Shown: in pieces, positions 35,001 through 47,496 of the stretch
Position numbering within the stretch: position 1 is the stretch's first letter
How the letters are laid out: each line of letters begins with the position of its first letter
NCBI RefSeq assembly: GCF_000003815.2
Contig: NC_049989.1
Coordinates: 13,419,764 to 13,483,763 of the forward strand
Direction of reading: 5' to 3'
From: Branchiostoma floridae
Lineage: Eukaryota; Chordata; Leptocardii; Amphioxiformes; Branchiostomatidae
DNA length: 64,000 nt
Notes under the pieces: generated by a model
The model's database searches: none
Told to the model about the DNA's origin: nothing
The model's input: only the letters and a program-made list of their open reading frames with translations
Translations under genes and position numbers: made by a program

Positions 35001-37810
35001 GTGATTTGAGTTCTAAAAATTACTTCCTTACTTTTCTATTGGGCTTGAAAGCCAAAGAGTGGGTAACCGCCTGGGTAACCGCTAAGCGAACCTTTCGGTA
35101 ACCGCAAATCGACCCCATACAATCGAACCTCAAGAATCTTGAAGAAGATGTGCGTTACTTCCGTCACTTGAATTCGATAGTACAACCCGTAAGGAGAAGA
35201 CAAAAAGTGATTTGAGTTCTAAAAATTACTTCTTTACTTTTCTATTGGGCTTGAAAGCCAAAGAGTGGGTAACCGCCTGGGTAACCGCTAAGCGAACCTT
35301 TCGGTAACCGCAAATCGACCCCATACAATCGAACCTCAAGAATCTTGAATAAGATGTGCGTTACTTTCGTCACTTGAATTCGATAGTACAACCCGTCACG
35401 AGAAGACAAAAAGTGATTTGAGTTCTAAAAATTACTTCTTTACTTTTCTATTGGGCTTGAAAGCCAAAGAGTGGGTAACCGCCTGGGTAACCGCTAAGCG
35501 AACCTTTCGGTAACCGCAAATCGACCCCATACAATCGAACCTCAAGAATCTTGAAGAAGATGTGCGTTACTTCCGTCACTTGAATTCGATAGTACAACCC
35601 GTAACGAGAAGACAAAAAGTGATTTGAGTTCTAAAAATTACTTCCTTACTTTTCTATTGGGCTTGAAAGCCAAAGAGTGGGTAACCGCCTGGGTAACCGC
35701 TAAGCGAACCTTTCGGTAACCGCAAATCGACCCCATACAATCGAACCTCAAGAATCTTGAAGAAGATGTGCGTTACTTCCGTCACTTGAATTCGATAGCA
35801 CAACCCGTAACGAGAAGACAAAAAGTGATTTGAGTTCTAAAAATTACTTCCTTACTTTTCTATTGGGCTTGAAAGCCAAAGAGTGGGTAACCGCCTGGGT
35901 AACCGCTAAGCGAACCTTTCGGTAACCGCAAATCGACCCCATACAATCGAACCTCAAGAATCTTGAAGAAGATGTGCGTTACTTCCGTCACTTGAATTCG
36001 ATAGTACAACCCGTAACGAGAAGACAAAAAGTGATTTGAGTTCTAAAAATTACTTCCTTACTTTTCTATTGGGCTTGAAAGCCAAAGAGTGGGTAACCGC
36101 CTGGGTAACCGCTAAGCGAACCTTTCGGTAACCGCAAATCGACCCCATACAATCGAACCTCAAGAATCTTGAAGAAGATGTGCGTTACTTCCGTCACTTG
36201 AATTCGATAGTACAACCCGTAACGAGAAGACAAAAAGTGATTTGAGTTCTAAAAATTACTTCCTTACTTTTCTATTGGGCTTGAAAGCCAAAGAGTGGGT
36301 AACCGCCTGGGTAACCGCTAAGCGAACCTTTCGGTAACCGCAAATCGACCCCATACAATCGAACCTCAAGAATCTTGAAGAAGATGTGCGTTACTTCCGT
36401 CACTTGAATTCGATAGTACAACCCGTCAGGAGAAGACAAAAAGTGATTTGAGTTCTAAAAATTACTTCCTTACTTTTCTATTGGGCTTGAAAGCCAAAGA
36501 GTGGGTAACCGCCTGGGTAACCGCTAAGCGAACCTTTCGGTAACCGCAAATCGACCCCATACAATCGAACCTCAAGAATCTTGAAGAAGATGTGCGTTAC
36601 TTCCGTCACTTGAATTCGATAGTACAACCCGTAACGAGAAGACAAAAAGTGATTTGAGTTCTAAAAATTACTTCCTTACTTTTCTATTGGGCTTGAAAGC
36701 CAAAGAGTGGGTAACCGCCTGGGTAACCGCTAAGCGAACCTTTCGGTCACCGCAAATCGACCCATACCATCGAACCTCTAGAATCTTGAAGAAGATGTGC
36801 GTTACTTCCGGGTCACTTGAATTCGATAGCACAACCCGTAACGAGAAGACAAAAAGTGATTTGAGTTCTAAAAATTACTTCCTTACTTTTCTATTGGGCT
36901 TGAAAGCCAAAGAGTGGGTAACCGCCTGGGTAACCGCTAAGCGAACCTTTCGGTAACCGCAAATCGACCCCATACAATCGAACCTCAAGAATCTTGAAGA
37001 AGATGTGCGTTACTTCCGTCACTTGAATTCGATAGTACAACCCGTAACGAGAAGACAAAAAGTGATTTGAGTTCTAAAAATTACTTCCTTACTTTTCTAC
37101 TGGCCTTGAAACCAAAGAGTGGGTAACCGCCTGGGTAACCGCTAAGCGAACCTTTCGGTAACCGCAAATCGACCCCATACCATCGAAGCTCTAGAATCTT
37201 GAAGAAGATGTGCGTTACTTCCGTCACTTGAATTCGATAGTACAACCCGTAACGAGAAGACAAAAAGTGATTTGAGTTCTAAAAATTACTTCCTTACTTT
37301 TCTATTGGGCTTGAAAGCCAAAGAGTGGGTAACCACCTGGGTAACCGCTAAGCGAACCTTTCGGTAACCGCAAATCGACCCCATACAATCGAACCTATAG
37401 AATCTTGAAGAAGATGTGCGTTACTTCCGTCACTTGAATTCGATAGCACAACCCGTAACGAGAAGACAAAAAGTGATTTGAGTTCTAAAAATTACTTCCT
37501 TACGTTTCTATTGGGCTTGAAAGCCAAAGAGTGGGTAACCGCCTGGGTAACCGCTAAGCGAACCTTTCGGTAACCGCAAATCGACCCCATACAATCGAAC
37601 CTCAAGAATCTTGAAGAAGATGTGCGTTACTTCCGTCACTTGAATTCGATAGTACAACCCGTAACGAGAAGAACAAAAGTGATTTGAGTTCTAAAAATTA
37701 CTTCCTTACTTTTCTATTGGGCTTGAAAGCCCAAGAGTGGGTAACCGCCTGGGTAACCGCTAAGCGAACCTTTCGGTAACCGCAAATCGACCCCATACAA
37801 TCGAACCTCA

Positions 37811-37980
37811 NNNNNNNNNNNNNNNNNNNNNNNNNNNNNNNNNNNNNNNNNNNNNNNNNNNNNNNNNNNNNNNNNNNNNNNNNNNNNNNNNNNNNNNNNN
37901 NNNNNNNNNNNNNNNNNNNNNNNNNNNNNNNNNNNNNNNNNNNNNNNNNNNNNNNNNNNNNNNNNNNNNNNNNNNNNNNN
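37811..37980. other. Assembly gap (170 N) in satellite
   Basis: Run of N inside array 2. Confidence 1.
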
Positions 37981-40431
37981 TCGGTAACCGCAAATCGACC
38001 CCATACAATCGAACCTCAAGAATCTTGAAGAAGATGTGCGTTACTTCCGTCACTTGAATTCGATAGCACAACCCGTAACGAAGAAGACAAAAAGTGATTT
38101 GAGTTCTAAAAATTACTTCGCTTACTTTTCTATTGGGCTTGAAAGCCAAAGAGTGGGTAACCGCCTGGGTAACCGCTAAGCGAACCTTTCGGTAACCGCA
38201 AATCGACCCCATACAATCGAACCTCAAGAATCTTGAAGAAGATGTGCGTTACTTCCGTCACTTGAATTCGATAGTACAACCCGTAACGAGAAGACAAAAA
38301 GTGATTTGAGTTCTAAAAATTACTTCCTTACTTTTCTATTGGGCTTGAAAGCCAAAGAGTGGGTAACCGCCTGGGTAACCGCTAAGCGAACCTTTCGGTA
38401 ACCGCAAATCGACCCCATACAATCGAACCTCAAGAATCTTGAAGAAGATGTGCGTTACTTCCGTCACTTGAATTCGATAGTACAACCCGTAACGAGAAGA
38501 CAAAAAGTGATTTGAGTTCTAAAAATTACTTCCTTACTTTTCTATTGGGCTTGAAAGCCAAAGAGTGGGTAACCGCCTGGGTAACCGCTAAGCGAACCTT
38601 TCGGTAACCGCAAATCGACCCCATACAATCGAACCTCAAGAATCTTGAAGAAGATGTGCGTTACTTCCGTCACTTGAATTCGATAGTACAACCCGTAACG
38701 AGAAGACAAAAAGTGATTTGAGTTCTAAAAATTACTTCCTTACTTTTCTATTGGGCTTGAAAGCCAAAGAGTGGGTAACCGCCTGGGTAACCGCTAAGCG
38801 AACCTTTCGGTAACCGCAAATCGACCCCATACAATCGAACCTCAAGAATCTTGAAGAAGATGTGCGTTACTTCCGTCACTTGAATTCGATAGCACAACCC
38901 GTAACGAGAAGACAAAAAGTGATTTGAGTTCTAAAAATTACTTCCTTACTTTTCTATTGGGCTTGAAAGCCAAAGAGTGGGTAACCGCCTGGGTAACCGC
39001 TAAGCGAACCTTTCGGTAACCGCAAATCGACCCCATACAATCGAACCTCAAGAATCTTGAAGAAGATGTGCGTTACTTCCGTCACTTGAATTCGATAGTA
39101 CAACCCGTAACGAGAAGACAAAAAGTGATTTGAGTTCTAAAAATTACTTCCTTACTTTTCTATTGGGCTTGAAAGCCAAAGAGTGGGTAACCGCCTGGGT
39201 AACCGCTAAGCGAACCTTTCGGTAACCGCAAATCGACCCCATACAATCGAACCTCAAGAATCTTGAAGAAGATGTGCGTTACTTCCGTCACTTGAATTCG
39301 ATAGCACAACCCGTAACGAGAAGACAAAAAGTGATTTGAGTTCTAAAAATTACTTCCTTACTTTTCTATTGGGCTTGAAAGCCAAAGAGTGGGTAACCGC
39401 CTGGGTAACCGCTAAGCGAACCTTTCGGTAACCGCAAATCGACCCCATGCAATCGAACCTCAAGAATCTTGAAGAAGATGTGAGTTACTTCCGTCACTTG
39501 AATTCGATAGTACAACCCGTAACGAGAAGACAAAAAGTGATTTGAGTTCTAAAAATTACTTCCTTACTTTTCTATTGGGCTTGAAAGCCAAAGAGTGGGT
39601 AACCGCCTGGGTAACCGCTAAGCGAACCTTTCGGTAACCGCAAATCGACCCCATACCATCGAACCTCTAGAATCCTGAAGAAGATGAGCGTTACTTCCGT
39701 CACTTGAATTCGATAGCACAACCCGTAACGAGAAGACAAAAAGTGATTTGAGTTCTAAAAATTACTTCCTTACTTTTCTATTGGGCTTGAAAGCCAAAGA
39801 GTGGGTAACCGCCTGGGTAACCGCTAAGCGAACCTTTCGGTAACCGCAAATCGACCCCATACAATCGAACCTCAAGAATCTTGAAGAAGATGTGCGTTAC
39901 TTCCGTCACTTGAATTCGATAGTACAACCCGTAACGAGAAGACAAAAAGTGATTTGAGTTCTAAAAATTACTTCCTTACTTTTCTATTGGGCTTGAAAGC
40001 CAAAGAGTGGGTAACCGCCTGGGTAACCGCTAAGCGAACCTTTCGGTAACCGCAAATCGACCCCATACAATCGAACCTCAAGAATCTTGAAGAAGATGTG
40101 CGTTACTTCCGTCACTTGAATTCGATAGCACAACCCGTAACGAGAAGACAAAAAGTGATTTGAGTTCTAAAAATTACTTCCTTACTTTTCTATTGGGCTT
40201 GAAAGCCAAAGAGTGGGTAACCGCCTGGGTAACCGCTAAGCGAACCTTTCGGTAACCGCAAATCGACCCCATACAATCGAACCTCAAGAATCTTGAAGAA
40301 GATGTGCGTTACTTCCGTCACTTGGAATTCGATAGTACAACCCGTAACGAGAAGACAAAAAGTGATTTGAGTTCTAAAAATTACTTCCTTACTTTTCTAT
40401 TGGGCTTGAAAGCCAAAGAGTAGGGTAACCG

Positions 40432-40531
40432 NNNNNNNNNNNNNNNNNNNNNNNNNNNNNNNNNNNNNNNNNNNNNNNNNNNNNNNNNNNNNNNNNNNNN
40501 NNNNNNNNNNNNNNNNNNNNNNNNNNNNNNN
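40432..40531. other. Assembly gap (100 N) in satellite
   Basis: Exactly 100 N inside array 2, probably of unknown true size. Confidence 1.
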
Positions 40532-41890
40532 TTTCGGTAACCGCAAATCGACCCCATACCATCGAACCTCTAGAAATCCTGAAAGAAGATGAGCGTTACT
40601 TCCGTCACTTGAATTCGATAGCACAACCCGTAACGAGAAGACAAAAAGTGATTTGAGTTCTAAAAATTACTTCCTTACTTTTCTATTGGGCTTGAAAGCC
40701 AAAGAGTGGGTAACCGCCTGGGTAACCGCTAAGCGAACCTTTCGGTAACCGCAAATCGACCCCATACCATCGAACCTCTAGAATCTTGAAGAAGATGAGC
40801 GTTACTTCCGTCACTTGAATTCGATAGCACAACCCGTAACGAGAAGACAAAAAGTGATTTGAGTTCTAAAAATTACTTCCTTACTTTTCTATTGGGCTTG
40901 AAAGCCAAAGAGTGGGTAACCGCCTGGGTAACCGCTAAGCGAACCTTTCGGTAACCGCAAATCGACCCCATACAATCGAACCTCAAGAATCTTGAAGAAG
41001 ATGTGCGTTACTTCCGTCACTTGAATTCGATAGTACAACCCGTAACGAGAAGACAAAAAGTGATTTGAGTTCTAAAAATTACTTCCTTACTTTTCTATTG
41101 GGCTTGAAAGCCAAAGAGTGGGTAACCGCCTGGGTAACCGCTAAGCGAACCTTTCGGTAACCGCAAATCGACCCCATACAATCGAACCTCAAGAATCTTG
41201 AAGAAGATGTGCGTTACTTCCGTCACTTGAATTCGATAGCACAACCCGTAACGAGAAGACAAAAAGTGATTTGAGTTCTAAAAATTACTTCCTTACTTTT
41301 CTATTGGGCTTGAAAGCCAAAGAGTGGGTAACCGCCTGGGTAACCGCTAAGCGAACCTTTCGGTAACCGCAAATCGACCCCATACAATCGAACCTCAAGA
41401 ATCTTGAAGAAGATGTGCGTTACTTCCGTCACTTGAATTCGATAGTACAACCCGTAACGAGAAGACAAAAAGTGATTTGAGTTCTAAAAATTACTTCCTT
41501 ACTTTTCTATTGGGCTTGAAAGCCAAAGAGTGGGTAACCGCCTGGGTAACCGCTAAGCGAACCTTTCGGTAACCGCAAATCGACCCCATACAATCGAACC
41601 TCAAGAATCTTAAAGAAGATGTGCGTTACTTCCGTCACTTGAATTCGATAGTACAACCCGTAACGAGAAGACAAAAAGTGATTTGAGTTCTAAAAATTAC
41701 TTCCTTATTTTTCTATTGGGCTTGAAAGCCAAAGAGCGGGTAACCGCCTGGGTAACCGCTAAGCGAACCTTTCGGTAACCGCAAATCGACCCCATCAATC
41801 GAACCTCAAGAATCTTGAAGAAGATGTGCGTTACTTCCGTCACTCGAATTCGATAGTACAACCCGTAACAAGAAGACAAAAAGTGATTTG

Positions 41891-42438
41891 NNNNNNNNNN
41901 NNNNNNNNNNNNNNNNNNNNNNNNNNNNNNNNNNNNNNNNNNNNNNNNNNNNNNNNNNNNNNNNNNNNNNNNNNNNNNNNNNNNNNNNNNNNNNNNNNNN
42001 NNNNNNNNNNNNNNNNNNNNNNNNNNNNNNNNNNNNNNNNNNNNNNNNNNNNNNNNNNNNNNNNNNNNNNNNNNNNNNNNNNNNNNNNNNNNNNNNNNNN
42101 NNNNNNNNNNNNNNNNNNNNNNNNNNNNNNNNNNNNNNNNNNNNNNNNNNNNNNNNNNNNNNNNNNNNNNNNNNNNNNNNNNNNNNNNNNNNNNNNNNNN
42201 NNNNNNNNNNNNNNNNNNNNNNNNNNNNNNNNNNNNNNNNNNNNNNNNNNNNNNNNNNNNNNNNNNNNNNNNNNNNNNNNNNNNNNNNNNNNNNNNNNNN
42301 NNNNNNNNNNNNNNNNNNNNNNNNNNNNNNNNNNNNNNNNNNNNNNNNNNNNNNNNNNNNNNNNNNNNNNNNNNNNNNNNNNNNNNNNNNNNNNNNNNNN
42401 NNNNNNNNNNNNNNNNNNNNNNNNNNNNNNNNNNNNNN
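41891..42438. other. Assembly gap (548 N) in satellite
   Basis: Run of N inside array 2. Confidence 1.
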
Positions 42439-45400
42439 GAAGATGAGCGTTACTTCCGTCACTTGAATTCGATAGCACTACCCGTAACGAGAAGACAAAA
42501 AGTGATTTGAGTTCTAAAAATTACTTCCTTACTTTTCTATTGGGCTTGAAAGCCAAAGAGTGGGTAACCGCCTGGGTAACCGCTAAGCGAACCTTTCGGT
42601 AACCGCAAATCGACCCCATACAATCGAACCTCTAGAATCTTGAAGAAGATGTGCGTTACTTCCGTCACTTGAATTCGATAGTACAACCCGTAACGAGAAG
42701 ACAAAAAGTGATTTGAGTTCTAAAAATTACTTCCTTACTTTTCTATTGGGCTTGAAAGCCAAAGAGTGGGTAACCGCCTGGGTAACCGCTAAGCGAACCT
42801 TTCGGTAACCGCAAATCGACCCCATACAATCGAACCTCAAGAATCTTGAAGAAGATGTGCGTTACTTCCGTCACTTGAATTCGATAGTACAACCCGTAAC
42901 GAGAAGACAAAAAGTGATTTGAGTTCTAAAAATTACTTCCTTACTTTTCTATTGGGCTTGAAAGCCAAAGAGTGGGTAACCGCCTGGGTAACCGCTAAGC
43001 GAACCTTTCGGTAACCGCAAATCGACCCCATACAATCGAACCTCAAGAATCTTGAAGAAGATGTGCGTTACTTCCGTCACTTGAATTCGATAGTACAACC
43101 CGTAACGAGAAGACAAAAAGTGATTTGAGTTCTAAAAATTACTTCCTTACTTTTCTATTGGGCTTGAAAGCCAAAGAGTGGGTAACCGCCTGGGTAAACG
43201 CTAAGCGAACCTTTCGGTAACCGCAAATCGACCCCATACCATCGAACCTCTAGAATCCTGAAGAAGATGAGCGTTACTTCCGTCACTTGAATTCGATAGC
43301 ACAACCCGTAACGAGAAGACAAAAAGTGATTTGAGTTCTAAAAATTACTTCCTTACTTTTCTATTGGGCTTGAAAGCCAAAGAGTGGGTAACCGCCTGGG
43401 TAACCGCTAAGCGAACCTTTCGGTAACCGCAAATCGACCCCATACAATCGAACCTCAAGAATCTTGAAGAAGATGTGCGTTACTTCCGTCACTTGAATTC
43501 GATAGTACAACCCGTAACGAGAAGACAAAAAGTGATTTGAGTTCTAAAAATTACTTCCTTACTTTTCTATTGGGCTTGAAAGCCAAAGAGTAGGTAACCG
43601 CCTGGGTAAACGCTAAGCGAACCTTTCGGTAACCGCAAATCGACCCCATACCATCGAACCTCTAAGAATCTTGAAGAAAGATGTGCGTTACTTCCGTCAA
43701 CTTGAATTCGATAGCACAACCCGTAACGAGAAGACAAAAAGTGATCTGAGTTCTAAAAATTACTTCCTTACTTTTCTATTGGGCTTGAAAGCCAAAGAGT
43801 GGGTAACCGCCTGGGTAACCGCTAAGCGAACCTTTCGGTAACCGCAAATCGACCCCATACAATCGAACCTCAAGAATCTTGAAGAAGATGTGCGTTACTT
43901 CCGTCACTTGAATTCGATAGCACAACCCGTAACGAGAAGACAAAAAGTGATTTGAGTTCTAAAAATTACTTCCTTACTTTTCTATTGGGCTTGAAAGCCA
44001 AAGAGTGGGTAACCGCCTGGGTAACCGCTAAGCGAACCTTTCGGTAACCGCAAATCGACCCCATACAATCGAACCTCAAGAATCTTGAAGAAGATGTGCG
44101 TTACTTCCGTCACTTGAATTCGATAGTACAACCCGTAACGAGAAGACAAAAAGTGATTTGAGTTCTAAAAATTACTTCCTTACTTTTCTATTGGGCTTGA
44201 AAGCCAAAGAGTGGGTAACCGCCTGGGTAACCGCTAAGCGAACCTTTCGGTAACCGCAAATCGACCCCATACCATCGAACCTCTAGAATCTTGAAGAAGA
44301 TGAGCGTTACTTCCGTCACTTGAATTCGATAGCACAACCCGTAACGAGAAGACAAAAAGTGATTTGAGTTCTAAAAATTACTTCCTTACTTTTCTATTGG
44401 ACTTGAAAGCCAAAGAGTGGGTAACCGCCTGGGTAACCGGTAAGCGAACCTTTCGGTAACCGCAAATCGACCCCATACAATCGAACCTCAAGAATCTTGA
44501 AGAAGATGTGCGTTACTTCCGTCACTTGAATTCGATAGTACAACCCGTAACGAGAAGACAAAAAGTGATTTGAGTTCTAAAAATTACTTCCTTACTTTTC
44601 TATTGGGCTTGAAAGCCAAAGAGTGGGTAACCGCCTGGGTAACCGCTAAGCGAACCTTTCGGTAACCGCAAATCGACCCCATACCATCGAACCTCTAGAA
44701 TCTTGAAGAAGATGAGCGTTACTTCCGTCACTTGAATTCGATAGCACAACCCGTAACGAGAAGACAAAAAGTGATTTGAGTTCTAAAAATTACTTCCTTA
44801 CTTTTCTATTGGGCTTGAAAGCCAAAGAGTGGGTAACCGCCTGGGTAACCGCTAAGCGAACCTTTCGGTAACCGCAAATCGACCCCATACAATCGAACCT
44901 CAAGAATCTTGAAGAAGATGTGCGTTACTTCCGTCACTTGAATTCGATAGTACAACCCGTAACGAGAAGACAAAAAGTGATTTGAGTTCTAAAAATTACT
45001 TCCTTACTTTTCTATTGGGCTTGAAAGCCAAAGAGTGGGTAACCGCCTGGGTAACCGCTAAGCGAACCTTTCGGTAACCGCAAATCGACCCCATACAATC
45101 GAACCTCAAGAATCTTGAAGAAGATGTGCGTTACTTCCGTCACTTGAATTCGATAGTACAACCCGTAACGAGAAGACAAAAAGTGATTTGAGTTCTAAAA
45201 ATTACTTCCTTACTTTTCTATTGGGCTTGAAAGCCAAAGAGTGGGTAACCGCCTGGGTAACCGCTAAGCGAACCTTTCGGTAACCGCAAATCGACCCCAT
45301 ACCATCGAACCTCTAGAATCTTGAAGAAGATGAGCGTTACTTCCGTCACTTGAATTCGATAGCACAACCCGTAACGAGAAGACAAAAAGTGATTTGAGTT

Positions 45401-46574
45401 CTAAAAATTACTTCCTTACTTTTCTATTGGGCTTGAAAGCCAAAGAGTGGGTAACCGCCTGGGTAACCGCTAAGCGAACCTTTCGGTAACCGCAAATCGA
45501 CCCCATACAATCGAACCTCAAGAATCTTGAAGAAGATGTGCGTTACTTCCGTCACTTGAATTCGATAGTACAACCCGTAACGAGAAGACAAAAAGTGATT
45601 TGAGTTCTAAAAATTACTTCCTTACTTTTCTATTGGGCTTGAAAGCCAAAGAGTGGGTAACCGCCTGGGTAACCGCTAAGCGAACCTTTCGGTAACCGCA
45701 AATCGACCCCATACCATCGAACCTCTAGAATCTTGAAGAAGATGTGCGTTACTTCCGTCACTTGAATTCGATAGCACAACCCGTAACGAGAAGACAAAAA
45801 GTGATTTGAGTTCTAAAAATTACTTCCTTACTTTTCTATTGGGCTTGAAAGCCAAAGAGTGGGTAACCGCCTGGGTAACCGCTAAGCGAACCTTTCGGTA
45901 ACCGCAAATCGACCCCATACAATCGAACCTCAAGAATCTTGAAGAAGATGTGCGTTACTTCCGTCACTTGAATTCGATAGTACAACCCGTAACGAGAAGA
46001 CAAAAAGTGATTTGAGTTCTAAAAATTACTTCCTTACTTTTCTATTGGGCTTGAAAGCCAAAGAGTGGGTAACCGCCTGGGTAACCGCTAAGCGAACCTT
46101 TCGGTAACCGCAAATCGACCCCATACAATCGAACCTCAAGAATCTTGAAGAAGATGTGCGTTACTTCCGTCACTTGAATTCGATAGTACAACCCGTAACG
46201 AGAAGACAAAAAGTGATTTGAGTTCTAAAAATTACTTCCTTACTTTTCTATTGGGCTTGAAAGCCAAAGAGTGGGTAACCGCCTGGGTAAACGCTAAGCG
46301 AACCTTTCGGTAACCGCAAATCGACCCCATACCATCGAACCTCTAGAATCCTGAAGAAGATGAGCGTTACTTCCGTCACTTGAATTCGATAGCACAACCC
46401 GTAACGAGAAGACAAAAAGTGATTTGAGTTCTAAAAATTACTTCCTTACTTTTCTATTGGGCTTGAAAGCCAAAGAGTGGGTAACCGCCTGGGTAACCGC
46501 TAAGCGAACCTTTCGGTAACCGCAAATCGACCCCATACAATCGAACCTCAAGAATCTGAAGAAGATGGCGTACA

Positions 46575-47496
46575 NNNNNNNNNNNNNNNNNNNNNNNNNN
46601 NNNNNNNNNNNNNNNNNNNNNNNNNNNNNNNNNNNNNNNNNNNNNNNNNNNNNNNNNNNNNNNNNNNNNNNNNNNNNNNNNNNNNNNNNNNNNNNNNNNN
46701 NNNNNNNNNNNNNNNNNNNNNNNNNNNNNNNNNNNNNNNNNNNNNNNNNNNNNNNNNNNNNNNNNNNNNNNNNNNNNNNNNNNNNNNNNNNNNNNNNNNN
46801 NNNNNNNNNNNNNNNNNNNNNNNNNNNNNNNNNNNNNNNNNNNNNNNNNNNNNNNNNNNNNNNNNNNNNNNNNNNNNNNNNNNNNNNNNNNNNNNNNNNN
46901 NNNNNNNNNNNNNNNNNNNNNNNNNNNNNNNNNNNNNNNNNNNNNNNNNNNNNNNNNNNNNNNNNNNNNNNNNNNNNNNNNNNNNNNNNNNNNNNNNNNN
47001 NNNNNNNNNNNNNNNNNNNNNNNNNNNNNNNNNNNNNNNNNNNNNNNNNNNNNNNNNNNNNNNNNNNNNNNNNNNNNNNNNNNNNNNNNNNNNNNNNNNN
47101 NNNNNNNNNNNNNNNNNNNNNNNNNNNNNNNNNNNNNNNNNNNNNNNNNNNNNNNNNNNNNNNNNNNNNNNNNNNNNNNNNNNNNNNNNNNNNNNNNNNN
47201 NNNNNNNNNNNNNNNNNNNNNNNNNNNNNNNNNNNNNNNNNNNNNNNNNNNNNNNNNNNNNNNNNNNNNNNNNNNNNNNNNNNNNNNNNNNNNNNNNNNN
47301 NNNNNNNNNNNNNNNNNNNNNNNNNNNNNNNNNNNNNNNNNNNNNNNNNNNNNNNNNNNNNNNNNNNNNNNNNNNNNNNNNNNNNNNNNNNNNNNNNNNN
47401 NNNNNNNNNNNNNNNNNNNNNNNNNNNNNNNNNNNNNNNNNNNNNNNNNNNNNNNNNNNNNNNNNNNNNNNNNNNNNNNNNNNNNNNNNNNNNNNN
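46575..47496. other. Assembly gap (922 N) in satellite
   Basis: Run of N inside array 2. Monomer type changes across it, from ACAATCG/ATTGGGC types to ACGATCG/ACTGGGC types. Confidence 1.

Noticed and set aside
36654-38227. ORFs of 60-140 residues inside the satellite
   Set aside because: They recur with the monomer, cross N gaps in several cases, and contain no recognisable protein features.
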